Shown here one piece after another: positions 36,013 to 48,072 of a stretch of 64,000 bases of DNA. How positions within the stretch are numbered: the stretch's first letter is position 1; the number at the start of each line of letters is the position of its first letter. The notes beneath the pieces are model-generated. The model was not told the origin of the DNA. It saw nothing but the letters and a program-made list of their open reading frames with translations, and made no database searches. The DNA comes from Pogona vitticeps (lineage: Eukaryota > Chordata > Lepidosauria > Squamata > Agamidae), in the NCBI RefSeq assembly GCF_051106095.1, contig NC_135786.1:143825001-143889000 (forward strand), read 5' to 3'. A program made the position numbers and the translations under genes.

Positions 36013-36615
36013 ACTTGGTCTTTCAACCACTTCTAAACTGACTCAACAGCAAAACAAAACAAATCAACAAGCCAACTAACAGCCAAACAAACAAAACAAA
36101 GGGAGAAGATCTGTTCAGAAACCTACGCTTGACATTCATGCCATAAGAAAGAAACATATACTGTACTGTACCTCAGTTGTCTTAGCTTCCATGCACTCCC
36201 ACTTCCCTTGGTATTTCTGTTCCTATTTTTTCTTCTACCGGCTGAGGGAACACCAAACTGTGATCTCACTCTAAAGAAACCCCAACCCTTCAAATCCTAT
36301 TTTTGATTATGACAGCCAGCTTCTTGGAAACCTTGTTTTATGCTGCAGAGTACAATCTTGTTCTGCTTCAAAGGGGGTCATGAAGATAGTGGAAGTACCT
36401 TGTTTCCTGGCTTGAAATAACTGTTGGCTGCTCTGCCCGAATCTGTCCAAACTGTACCTGGTTTCAGCTATACTTATCTTTAAAACATTTTTGTGGTTTA
36501 TGACTGGCTTGTTTTAATAAATATCAGTTGTGGTTCAGACACATGAAGAAACTCTTATCTGGAAACATTGATGCTGTGAGAGGATAGGAAATGGGGGTGG
36601 TCAAAGCCAACAATT

Positions 36616-37706
36616 CTGCAGAGAGAATAAACTGCAGCTCAAATGGGCAGGACCATATAGGGTCATTTCCAAGATGTCAGACCTGAACTACCTAATAGAG
36701 CAGGAGGAGAACCAAGCAAGGAGGGTGGTTCATGTGAATGCCCTAAAACCCTACTACAGAGGGGAACAGAGGGTTCTATTTGCTATAAAAGCAGCTGAGA
36801 GTGAGGAAGCTGAATTACCCTTCTGGGAGGGTAGAGGGGAAGTAAAATACAACCCAGAGGAGGTAAAGATCAGTCCTGCACTCACCCAAGCCCAGCAGCA
36901 AGAACTAAAAATGCTGCTTAGTAAATATCAACAGGTGTTTTCCAACAAGCCGGGGATAGTGAAGGGAGTGATGCATCGGATCCACACCGGGGATGCACCC
37001 CCGCAGGCAGTATCCCCAGAGGAGGTAAAGATCAGTCCTGCACTCACCCAAGACCAGCAGCAAGAACTAAAAATGCTGCTTAGTAAATATCAACAGGTGT
37101 TTTCCAACAAGCCGGGGATAGTGAAGGGAGTGATGCATCGGATCCACACAGGGGATGCACCCCCGCAGGCAGTATCCCCATACCGAGTAACGGGACCCTA
37201 TAGGGACAAGGTGCGGAAGGAGCTGGACGAGATGCTTAGGGAGAACATAATCGTCCCCTCTTCTAGTCCTTGGTCCTCTCCGATAGTCCTTGTGGACAAG
37301 CCTGATGGGAGCATTAGGTTTTGTGTTGATTACAATTTGAATTAGAGAGAGAGAGATTGGAAAGAGAAGAAAGATTAGATAGAGAGAAAAAATGGAGGAA
37401 AGGGAAAGAGAGAAACAGCTTCTTCTTCCCAGCTGCTGCTTCGTCACATTCCAGTGTCTCTCAGCATCTCTCACTTCACCACACAGGCATCACATTTATA
37501 TACAGTACAGCCCCTCCTCCTGATGTCCCGCCTTCCACTCCCCATAGGATGGAACTTTCCCTCCAAACCCATGACAGACAGGTAACATCAGTGCTGTATG
37601 TAACACCTCCCCTCTTTATAAGTTGTTTTGTAGGGGGAAAGCTAACGTGCTTTTCACCAAAAAAACAACCTGAATAAAATACACAAAAACAGTTATACAT
37701 ACCATA
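36616..37706. mobile_element. broken Ty3/gypsy-like fragments (inverted pol piece, partial LTR, leader)
   Basis: About 720 bp on the plus strand (36616-37335) match part of the pol region of the neighbouring element in inverted orientation. A purine-rich stretch follows, then (37413-37605) the end of an LTR of the same family and about 100 bp of adjoining internal sequence. It is a fossil, clearly broken and incomplete, and it joins directly to the whole-looking element at 37707. Confidence 0.88.
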
Positions 37707-38239
37707 TGTGACAACCCCAGACCTACTGGGATATGTCACACAGTTACACTAAGCTGCCACCAACCATTCCCTGTAAGAAGTCACACAGACCAGGGATGGA
37801 TTTTTAAACAATAAAAAGAATAAGGTTTATTTAAATACACACAGGGAAAAATAAACAATCAGGTGAATAGGATAAAGTAACGTGGCTTACTCTCACTCAT
37901 ACATACACACAGTTTGGTTCACCCAGAACCCTTAACTTAAAGCACAGACCCTGAACCTATCAGTTCTGGCTAACCAACAGACACCTGAACCTATCAGGTT
38001 GGTACTCTGACACACAGAAGTACCCTGTCTGACACACAGACTCCCACAACAGCTTCTTCTTCCCAGCTGCTGCTTCGTCACATCCCAGTGTCTCACAGTA
38101 TCTCCCCTCTCACCACACAGGCATCACATATTTATACAGTACAGCCCCTCCTCCTGATGTCCCGCCTTCCACTCCCCATAGGATGGAACTTTCCCTCCAA
38201 ACCCATGACAGACAGGTAACATCAGTGCTGTATGTAACA
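37707..38239 (-). repeat. 3' LTR of the Gmr1-like element
   Basis: 533 bp, identical by eye to the copy at 43383-43915. On the minus strand it starts TGTTACATAC and ends TGTCACA. Confidence 0.93.
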
Positions 38240-38251
38240 CCTCCCCTCTTT
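38240..38251 (-). other. polypurine tract of the LTR element
   Basis: The minus strand reads AAAGAGGGGAGG immediately before the 3' LTR, the usual site of plus-strand priming. Confidence 0.75.
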
Positions 38252-41200
38252 ATAAGTTGTTTTGTAGGGGGAAAGCTAAGGTGCTTTTCACCAAAAAACA
38301 ACCTGAATAAAATACACAACAACAGTTATACATACCATATAATACTTACTTATCCTTACACTCTAAGTTAACCATAGCAATTAGGCATTTAAACATTTAC
38401 CATATACATTACATCAATTTACCTTTATTCATACAAACCAAATTCAAAACCAGGTACATTTAACCTTTTGTCATCATTATATACACATAGTCCATGTTCT
38501 TTCGCCGTCTTCATTCTTCAGGTCTTCTTGATAAGGCGTCAGCAACACAGTTCACTGACCCTCTGACCACCTTCACCTCAAAGTCATAGTCCTGTAGATT
38601 TAAAGCCCACCTCATAAGTTTGCTATTGTGGGTTTTCATTGTCTTTAACCATTGCAGTGGTGAATGGTCAGTGCACAAAACAAAATGTCTTCCCCAGATG
38701 TAAGGCTTGGCCTTCTGGATCGCGTAGACTATGGCCAAACACTCCTTCTCCACGGTTGCCAAATGTCTCTCACCTTTTTGAAGTTTCCTACTCAGGTAGG
38801 ACACTGGATGCTGGTCACCATTCTCATCCTCCTGGCACAGAACTGCTCCTACCCCGCTGTTAGACGCATCGGTGTAGATGATGAACTCCCGGTCGAAGTC
38901 TGGAGCACGCAGGACAGGATAGTTGATTAACGCCTCCTTCAACCTCTGGAACGCCGCCTCACAGTCGCTGGTCCACGGGATGCGGTCATCAGCCTTCTTC
39001 CTCGTCAGATCGGTCAGCGGAGCCGCAATCTCGCTAAACCTCGGGATGAACTTTCTGTAGTAGCCCACCAACCCAAGAAATGATTTGACTTTTTTCTTGG
39101 TGTTGGGTCTAGGCCAATCACGAACAGCTTCTATTTTGGCCTCCAGGGGTTTTATCACTCCTCCCCCTACCATGTGACCCAAGTATTTTATTTCTGGGCT
39201 ACCCAGCTGACACTTGCTGGCCTTTACTGTTAGCCCTGCTGCACTTAACCTCTGCAGCACTAACTCCAGGTGTATCAGGTGATCTTCCCAGGTATTACTG
39301 AAGATCCCTATGTCGTCAATGTAGGCCACTGTAAAGTCACTGAGCCCTGCCAAGGTCTGGTCCATCAGCCTTTGGAATGTGGCTGGTGCATTTCTGAGAC
39401 CAAAGCTCAGGACTCGAAACTCATAGAGACCAAAAGGGCTGCAAAAGGCAGTCTTTTCTTGATCCCTGGGATCAATTCTTAATTGCCAATATCCCTTTAC
39501 CAGGTCCAATGATGAGATGAACCAACAACCCCCTATGGTTTCAATCAGGTTGTCTAGCCTGGGCATTGGGTAGGCATCAGGAGTGGTTACACGGTTTAAT
39601 TTCCTGTAATCAACACAAAACCTAATGCTCCCATCAGGCTTGTCCACAAGGACTATCGGAGAGGACCAAGGACTAGAAGAGGGGACGATTATGTTCTCCC
39701 TCAGCATCTCGTCCAGCTCCTTCCGCACCTTGTCCCTATAGGGTCCCGTTACTCGGTATGGGGATACTGCCTGCGGGGGTGCATCCCCTGTGTGGATCCG
39801 ATGCATCACTCCCTTCACTATCCCCGGCTTGTTGGAAAACACCTGTTGATATTTACTAAGCAGCATTTTTAGTTCTTGCTGCTGGTCTTGGGTGAGTGCA
39901 GGACTGATCTTTACCTCCTCTGGGTTGTATTTTACTTCCCCTCTACCCTCCCAGAAGGGTAATTCAGCTTCCTCACTCTCAGCTGCTTTTATCGCGAATA
40001 AAACCCTCTGTTCCCCTCTGTAGTAGGGTTTTAGGGCATTCACATGAACCACCCTCCTTGCTTGGTTCTCCTCCTGCTCTATTAGGTAGTTCAGGTCTGA
40101 CATCTTGGAAATGACCCTATATGGTCCTGCCCATTTGAGCTGCAGTTTATTCTCTCTGCAGGGCCTAAGCCAAAGCACTTCCTCCCCTGGGTCAAAGTGT
40201 CTCTCTCTAGCTTTGTGGTCATACCATGTTTTCTGTCTGACCTTCTGAGCTTGCAGGTTTTCTGCTGCCAGCTCTAGATTTCTCCTTAGGTCATTCATCA
40301 AGGTGTCTATGTAAGTCACAACGTCTTGTGGGTCATCCTGGGTGATCTGCTCCCAATTTTGTTTGATCAAATCAAGGGGCCCTTTCACCCTTCTCCCAAA
40401 TAAAAGTTCAAATGGACTGAACCCGGTACTGGCTTGTGGCACTGATCGATAAGCAAACAAAAGGGATTGCAGCTTCTGGTCCCAATTGTTTGGATTCTCT
40501 GCCAAGTAAGCCCTAATCATGCGCATTAGAGTCCCATTGAACTTCTCAGTTAACCCATTACTTTCAGGATGATAGGCAGTGGTTTCCTTGTGCTTAATTC
40601 CACAGATTTGCCATAAGCGTTTCATGAGCTTTGATGTGAACGATGCGCCCAAATCTGTGATTATCTCTGAGGCAAATCCCATCCTGGACATATACCCCAC
40701 CAACGCATCGGCCACTGTGTTAGTTTCGATGTTAGTCAAGGGTATGGCTTCAGGATACCTTGTGGCATGGTCCACAATTGTTAGAATGAACCTGTTCCCC
40801 CTCTTTGTGGCCTTGGGCAAAGGTCCCACAATATCCACCCCTATGCATTTGAACGGAGTGTCAATCACAGGCAAAGGGCACAACTTTGCTTTGGTCCTAT
40901 CGCGGTTATTCCCCTGCCTTTGACACACATCACATTGTTTACAGAACTCCCTGATCTGCTTCCCTATGTCAGGCCAGTAGAAATTCTGTGTGATTCTCTG
41001 CTGTGTTTTGTTCACTCCTAAGTGTGCAGCAAACATGTCAGAGTGACCCCTTTGTAAGATCATGGGGCGATACTTTTCAGGTACCACCAGCTGACTTCTG
41101 ATCCCATCTCCCCCTTTTGAGATATTCCTCAGGGTTTCTCTATATAAAATCCCCTTTTTCTCCAGAAATCTCACTGGGGTCTCAGGTGTTAGCTGGGCGT

Positions 41201-43360
41201 CAGTCACCTGTTCAAAACACTTTTGGAGAGTGGCGTCTGCCTTTTGCTCCTGTCCAAATCTGCTGTCTGTGGTTAAGGTTTCCACCACAGCTTCTGAACT
41301 CCCCTCTGCTTCCGTCTCTGGCTCATCATTACCCCCCTGAACTGTCCCTGTGGTGGCTTGTGAACGTGTAATCACTAGCACCCGTTTCACATGTTCAGCC
41401 AGGTCATTTCCCACGAGCACGGCTGCTGGCAGAGTCGATGAAATCGCTAGCCGCCAATCTCCCCTCCAGCCTTGAAAGTTGACAGGTACCTCTGCTACTG
41501 GCAGAGAGATTACCTGCCCCTCAATCCCTGCCACCTTCATGCTCTCATTTGGGATTATAAACTCCCTAGGAATAATATCTGGATGGCACAGGGTTACCTG
41601 GGAACAAGTGTCCCGCAGCCCCCTATACTGACGGTCAAGTATTCCTACGTCCACCCCTGCTGTCTCAAACAACTGAGAATCTGTTTTTATCAGCAAGCAG
41701 CGCTTTACCTCCACAAGAGGACCATTTTCCTCAGCCTGATCAGCAGAGGTAGCTGTTCCAGACTGAGTAGTCATGGCAACAGGCTCCCTCAGTGACACTG
41801 AGCCTTGCTCTTTCTGGACACAGAACACAGCTTTTGGCTTGGTCCCACTAGACTCCTGAGGCACCATTCCTTTTAGCTGCTTTAATTTCTCACACTCTGA
41901 GATTAGATGACCCTTTCCCTGACAGAAATAACATTTTCTGGTGTATTTTGATTCTCTCTCATCTTGTTTTGGTTTTCCCTCCAAAACCTGAGGTCTTAGT
42001 TTCCTGTCTGAGGGCTTCCCTTCACCATGGGCCCCTCCCCCTTGCTGGCTTTTCCCTGGTCCCTGAGAGTACTTGCTGTAGGTTTCTTTGGGTTTACCTA
42101 CAGATTTCCCCTCACCCAAGGGCTTTCTTATTTGGGAAATAAAATCTGCGATCTCTGCGGCTGCTGCCACAGATTTCGGTTTCCTTTCCCTCACCTGGAA
42201 TTTCAATTCCCCATGCAGGACTGAATAGAACTGTTCCAGTGCTATCAAATCTTTAAGCTGCTCATAGGTCTCCGTTCCCTCCTGCGATAGCCATTTCTCA
42301 AGCAGCCTCACCAATTGGGCCCCCACTTGGGTAAAAGTCTGCTCTGGTTTCTTGGTGAGGGACCTGAATCTTTGTCTCAGCTGCTCTGCATTTATCCCAT
42401 GTCTGGCAAACACCAGTTTTTTAAACTCTGCAAAATCTTTCATCAGTTCCTCAGGCATCTCGGCATAAACCTCAGCCAGGCTACCACTGATTAAAGATCG
42501 CATGATGGTCATCTTCTCAGTTTCCCTCACTGAGAAGTCCACAAACGCTCTTTCCACTAAGGAAAAGAACACCTCAGGACAATCTCCCTTGTGGTACACA
42601 GGGAATTTCTTCAGGTCAGCCTTAGACAATTGGCCTCCCTCAGAATCCCTATTGTTATTATTGTTCTGGTTCATCAGTTCCAATCTCCTTAATTCAAACG
42701 CCATCCGTTCTTTTTCCAGAGCAATTTTCTCTCTCTCTAATCTTTCTTCTCTTTCCCTTTCCTCCATTTCAAATTGCCTCATCCTCAGTTCATGCTGTTG
42801 GACTATGAGCAATTTTCTGAGTTCTGGGTTCTGCTCTCCTGTGCTGTCACCCTGCACTGAGCCAAATTCATCCTCAGAACCTTGGTCAATCTGGGGGTCC
42901 TTCACTTCACTCATTTCGGCCATCTGGCTTCGAGTCAAGGGCATAATCCCCCCTCAGGACAGGCTGCTTTAAAAAGTCAAGCCTCAAAATAAAACGACCA
43001 CTTTTTTCCTTCTTGCCTCAGAACCAGCTCTCCCTAGAGATTGCTGCTGTTCTTCAGCACTAAACTTGCAACAGTAGCGAGTCAGAGCCTACCCCCCTCT
43101 GCTGGGCCTCTCAGCTGGCAAGCTAGCTCACTGTTACTACGCAGTTTTGCCTCAGCTTTTTCCCGCCAAAACTAGGCTGCCTCAGAGCACCTTAATCTAA
43201 GTCTCCCCAGTTGGCACGTTCTTCTACTAGCGCACCTCCCCGTGAGGTACACCTAGAAGATTACCTACGCGCCTCAGACTGTCCCTGACTAGACCCCCCT
43301 TGCTCTGGGCACACTTGCCAAGGCTTTGCTGGACCACTGGACAACTGGACCAGTCGTATC

Positions 43361-43382
43361 CCACACGCTGGACACCAATCAA
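43361..43382 (-). other. candidate primer-binding site of the LTR element
   Basis: Just inside the 5' LTR the minus strand carries TGGTGTCCAGCGTGTGGGA, which begins with the TGG expected of a tRNA 3'-end complement. A Leu-type tRNA is the nearest match I can recall, but the assignment is uncertain. Confidence 0.5.
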
Positions 43383-43915
43383 TGTGACAACCCCAGACCT
43401 ACTGGGATATGTCACACAGTTACACTAAGCTGCCACCAACCATTCCCTGTAAGAAGTCACACAGACCAGGGATGGATTTTTAAACAATAAAAAGAATAAG
43501 GTTTATTTAAATACACACAGGGAAAAATAAACAATCAGGTGAATAGGATAAAGTAACGTGGCTTACTCTCACTCATACATACACACAGTTTGGTTCACCC
43601 AGAACCCTTAACTTAAAGCACAGACCCTGAACCTATCAGTTCTGGCTAACCAACAGACACCTGAACCTATCAGGTTGGTACTCTGACACACAGAAGTACC
43701 CTGTCTGACACACAGACTCCCACAACAGCTTCTTCTTCCCAGCTGCTGCTTCGTCACATCCCAGTGTCTCACAGTATCTCCCCTCTCACCACACAGGCAT
43801 CACATATTTATACAGTACAGCCCCTCCTCCTGATGTCCCGCCTTCCACTCCCCATAGGATGGAACTTTCCCTCCAAACCCATGACAGACAGGTAACATCA
43901 GTGCTGTATGTAACA
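43383..43915 (-). repeat. 5' LTR of the Gmr1-like element
   Basis: 533 bp, identical by eye to the 3' LTR. It should hold the promoter of the element; the minus strand contains TATAAATATG near 43808. Confidence 0.93.
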
Positions 43916-43931
43916 GTCAAAGCCAACAATT

Positions 43932-46170
43932 GTTGAGTTTAATTCACATCATACCCTTGGGGTTTGTTATTTAATTTCTTAAAAAGAGTCCACGATTAGG
44001 AAATAAACAGAAGAATATTCAGAACTGACAGTTACAAGAGGTGGGTGGCAGTTACTCAACTAGACTGATCCATAGTATGACACTATTTCCTTGAAGTAAT
44101 ACCTCAGGGCGTTCATCTGTCAAAAATAAAGAGGGGAATTCCCATTGTCTCTTAAGAACCCTGTATATTCCTTAAAAAATTGGCCAGTTTCAAACCAAGG
44201 TATCATTCAAAGTTTTAAGTTTCTTAGAAAATCCAGTTTTTCCTCCCTGGAGGCTTCTCTTTTTAAATTTTAACTGACTCCTCAGTTACTAAGGCTGAAT
44301 TAAACGACACCAATTCCTTCCCCTTAATAAACAGTAGTTTCAACCTTTATCAATTCCCTTTTTCAAGTCTTGTTTGGCCTTCCTGAGCTCTTCTTCACAA
44401 AAGCACATGTATTTTTTTTAAAAAAATGCAACGAGATTCATACACTGGCCGCTCCTTACCTGAAGGTGAGCATGACAACCTGCTTTTCCTTCCATACTTC
44501 CAGTCTGTTAGTGAGCTTGGCAGCCCCTCCGTGGGTTCAGTCACAACCCATCAAGTGCTGCTTTTAAAATGAGCCTACAGGACTCTGCAGCAGCCTTTAT
44601 ATTTTTCCATCGCCATGGAAACCAAAGCCTAATGTGATGTAACAGGCAAGATTCTTGACCTAACAGGACAATGGGTTGCCATGCTAAAAAGCCCCAGCTC
44701 CTTGGGGATAGAGCAGTTTCCCAGCCTTAGTGGACCTAGGTGTTCTTGGACTGCAACTCTCAGAAACCCTGGCCAGCAACAGCTAGTGGTGACAGCTTTC
44801 GAGACTCGTAGTCCAAGAATACCTGAATTATCCAATTTTGGGAACTTAAATAAAGCATGGGGCCTGTTGGATGAAGAACAGGGCAAATGTTGTTGGAGAA
44901 AGGAAACTTGGCTGAAAGTGGGGACAATTGTGAAAGGCACTCCTTTTTATAATCCCTCAAGCTTTAAATCCCTCATGTCATTAGTCCTCAAAGTCATTAT
45001 TACTTCATTTTCAGATGGCAACACTGAACTGCCTATGGGTTAGAAGTGAAACTAGCTCCAATTCCACACTTAGGAATGGGAAATGGCTGGTTCTCCAGAT
45101 TTTGGCCTAAACCCCACACATTCTTCTCAACACTGCCTAGGGTGGATAGGAATAGAAATCCAACAACTCTTGGAAAATTAGCCCCTCCTCCCATCTTTTT
45201 GTAACAACACAAAACAAAGTAATTGTCTTTTATCCTAATTTTCATAATAAAGCATTTGAAAGGGTTGAAAAAGCAGTTAATAGCTTAGGTTATCTGGAGT
45301 GTCTCATACCATACTCACCACACTTGACCCTTGCTTCAACCTGCTCCTACCATATGGGGCAAGATAGGTGGCTACAAAAAAAAAAGGCTTTCCCAGTAGG
45401 GCGTCCATCTGTGAAATACTGTTCCCAGGAGGGCTCATCTGATGCCTGTGTTATGATCTTTTCCACACCAGATGGAGAATATTATTCTTCCAGGCGTGTT
45501 AAGAGCCATTTTAGTGTTTTTATATCCTTGCACCTTTAACTAGGTTTAACTTGTTTTCATAAAATGAAAAGTTTTGTTCCCTGCTGGTACGTTTATATTC
45601 TGCTGCACATATGTCAAATCTCAAATTCAAATAGAGCAAAGTCAAGCTGTTCAGTATTACAATGGAATAATACCATCACATTTAATACCTGTCAAATGTT
45701 TAAAAATCAGTGTAAAAGCGATAACTCTAATAATTTATGGCAGGACTGTATGTCTTTAGACACTAGGAAATCACCTGTTGGAGGAACTAAGGGTGAGCCT
45801 GCTTACTCCTGACAGCTGGGAAGGACAGGATCCCCATGGGGGGGGGAAAGCATGCACTAAAGAAATTCAGTACAGTACTGTGTTTTTCAGCATGGGAAAT
45901 GCCATAGTGAATCCACTGGTATCCTAGCAAATCTGTGGGATCCCATATATATTTCTGTGTCTGAAGTTTAAAATGATCAATTTCTGGCAAGGTTCACCAT
46001 GGAAACTTCAGTTGTTTGTGAATTCTGGGATTGTGAAGCGTCAGTTTTTGCTTTCTGTGCATCTGTTACAGACCTAGATTCTATCAGCAGATTGACTGAA
46101 CTGCAGTTTGGGTATAAATATTGCATCACCTTATTAGACAGACTCACAAGGCAAGAATTGCATTGACTAT
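43932..46170. other. intergenic, mostly unremarkable; decayed MITE near 44.7 kb
   Basis: A decayed hAT-type MITE (GTTCTTGGACTGCAACTCTC...GTAGTCCAAGAATACC) lies at about 44720-44840. No gene is supported elsewhere in the stretch. Confidence 0.4.
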
Positions 46171-46174
46171 ATGT

Positions 46175-46684
46175 GTAGCGGAACCCAAAAGATGACGTCA
46201 TTCCTGCATGTCAATCAGAGGATAGAGCAGGAGGGGCGGAGTCAGAATGACAGTTGGAATGAGTAGAGACAGTTGGAATCAGAAAGGGATAGAGAGAAGT
46301 AGGGACAAGAAGATGTGGAGAGGGTGCTAGGGTTTAGGAATAGCTAAAAAGGGGTTAAGAAAGGAAATTGAAAGAGTAAAACATAGTGGACAAGCAGGAA
46401 TGAACATATAAGCCTAACATGAGAAACACCAGTGATTGAATACATGATCATATATATGCACACCTGAAACAGTTATATATTTGATTCTCCTTATGATTTT
46501 GTTCATTAATAAAAGAATATTTGATCAAACCCCTGATTCCTAAGTTATATGAGCAGCTCCTGTGTGTGGGAATTGTAGTGGTATTAGGAGAAATACCTGG
46601 TGGCAGTGAAAAGAAGGAAAAAGGCGTGTTTACCTTTGTGGAGCCCAAAGGAAATAAAGGGGCAACAAGGGGGATCACCACAGT
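46175..46684 (+). mobile_element. possible solo LTR of a retroelement
   Basis: About 510 bp begin TGTAGCGGAACCC and end GGGGGATCACCACA, with a TATA-like ACATATAAGC near 46405 and AATAAA near 46507. Flanks ATATG and GTATG could be a 5-bp target duplication with one change. There is no internal sequence beside it. The family is not identified; it is a fossil if real. Confidence 0.4.
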
Positions 46685-46689
46685 ATGTT

Positions 46690-47961
46690 AAAACCCAACC
46701 ATATGAAAACTGGGTTTACTGTTTGTAGGGTTTTTCCCTCACCCTACCCCTTTAAGACTAGTAATCCAATTACTTAGTCTATATTACAAGTTTTCAGTGC
46801 AGAACTGAAGTCCTAGGACAGTTTTTCTACTGTTTGATGCCATTATTTCCTTTTCTTATGAATCTAGAGCAGTTAAATGTTAAGAAGACACAGCATATCC
46901 TCCATTAAATCCAATTCATAATTTTCTATCTGATTTACTTGTTTCATATACAAGCTCCAACTAGCATCGTACAAACCTTTTAAATACTGTACACATTTTC
47001 AAAAGAAATGTTTAATATATTTTTAAAAACCACGTAACTTTATAAATTGAAGACAAATGATTGACTATTGTGCTGATAATGGCATTTCCATATTAAGGGC
47101 ACTCTATAAATACAGTTTCTTTCAACTAAACGTGTTATCTATAATACAGCAGGTACAGAAATGCAGACATGTTACATACATATGTAACAAAAGGTGGAAA
47201 AGAGATCTTTTCTAGAAGAAAAAACAAAAAAAATTGTTGTGAAACCGCCCCTCAAATTTGTAAATAAAACTGGCTTATAAGAAACTCTACAATCGAGACA
47301 ACCATAGCTCTGGACTATTAAAATGTACATAAAGACTGTTTACACCATTGCACATTATTATTCCCTTTTAATTTCAAAAGGTTTTGAGACATGGAATAAA
47401 ATTAGAGAAAGATGACCCTGGCCGTATATGCATGCACACATATGAAAGGAAGATGGGGGCGAGGAAGGAGAACACAACATTGTGATTAAAGTCCACAAGG
47501 AAGGCCGCCTGCAGCATTCCCACGAAGGTGCTTCTTTCCCACCTCATGCATGAACCAGTCAATTGGTTAGTGCAAGATGGCTGAACGGGCTCTTCCTTAA
47601 TGTTCTAAGTGGTTGATTAAAGTTCTGTAATAATACAATGTACTGTAGATCAATGTAAGTTTGTTTAAAAACATTCTAAGGCACTTCTCCTGCTTAGATA
47701 GCAGTGTATTAAAAGTTAAGGCATACAGTATGTTATGAGAGGTAACAACTTTGGAAGGCTTGAAAGGATGCTATCTGATAAAGTTTAGTACAGGACAAAG
47801 CAAGGAGATGTTATATTGCTAAGCTTGTGGCACAACAAGTATTGCTTGAAGGTTCTCCTAGGATCATGAATTTATTTGTGGCTTGAGAGATGTCTCTGGT
47901 CACTGTTTTGGGAGAAACAATAGGTTGGCAGTGATATGTTTCCTCAGCAGATTTATTTGCT
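46690..47961 (-). other. probable MYO10 3' UTR and downstream flank
   Basis: This stretch is AT-rich, has no recognised repeat and directly follows the MYO10 stop. AATAAA signals on the minus strand lie at about 47952-47957 and 47871-47876. Vertebrate MYO10 messages usually carry a long 3' UTR, so much of this stretch may be transcribed. The 3' end cannot be placed from sequence alone. Confidence 0.35.
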
Positions 47962-48072
47962 TCACCTGGAGCTGCCTTGACTTCCATGACTACTCACTGA
48001 TCGAGAGGTGCTGTAACGTTTTTTCACAATCATGCTGATATAGGCTTTCATGAGTTTGGCAATGTCAACCAC
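47962..48072 (-). CDS. MYO10: MYO10 terminal coding exon
   Basis: This 111-nt coding part starts after TTGGTAG and reads VVDIAKLMKAYISMIVKKRY through QGSSR-stop, closing the F3 lobe helix. The C-terminal SSR matches human MYO10. Two AATAAA hexamers lie about 10 and 90 nt past the stop on the minus strand; I cannot tell whether either is used. Confidence 0.97.
   Translation of the reverse strand: MVDIAKLMKAYISMIVKKRYSTSRSVSSHGSQGSSR

Larger units (their letters stand above)
37707..43915 (-). mobile_element. Ty3/gypsy-like LTR retrotransposon, Gmr1-like domain order, looks whole and young
   Basis: Two 533-bp LTRs (37707-38239 and 43383-43915, ends TG/CA) enclose 5.1 kb with one long minus-strand frame at 38511-42944 (1,477 codons). 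Parts in order are: a charged coiled-coil leader; Gag with a SCAN-like helical region (residues about 200-275); a CCHC knuckle (about 338-351); a protease-like region; integrase with HHCC and catalytic core (about 633-975); reverse transcriptase with YIDD (about 1070-1260); and RNase H to the end. Integrase before RT is the order of Gmr1-like Ty3/gypsy elements, unlike most of the group. The LTRs look identical by eye, so the insertion is young. I saw no obvious break. Coding sequence this open is unlike the old repeats around it. Confidence 0.93.
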
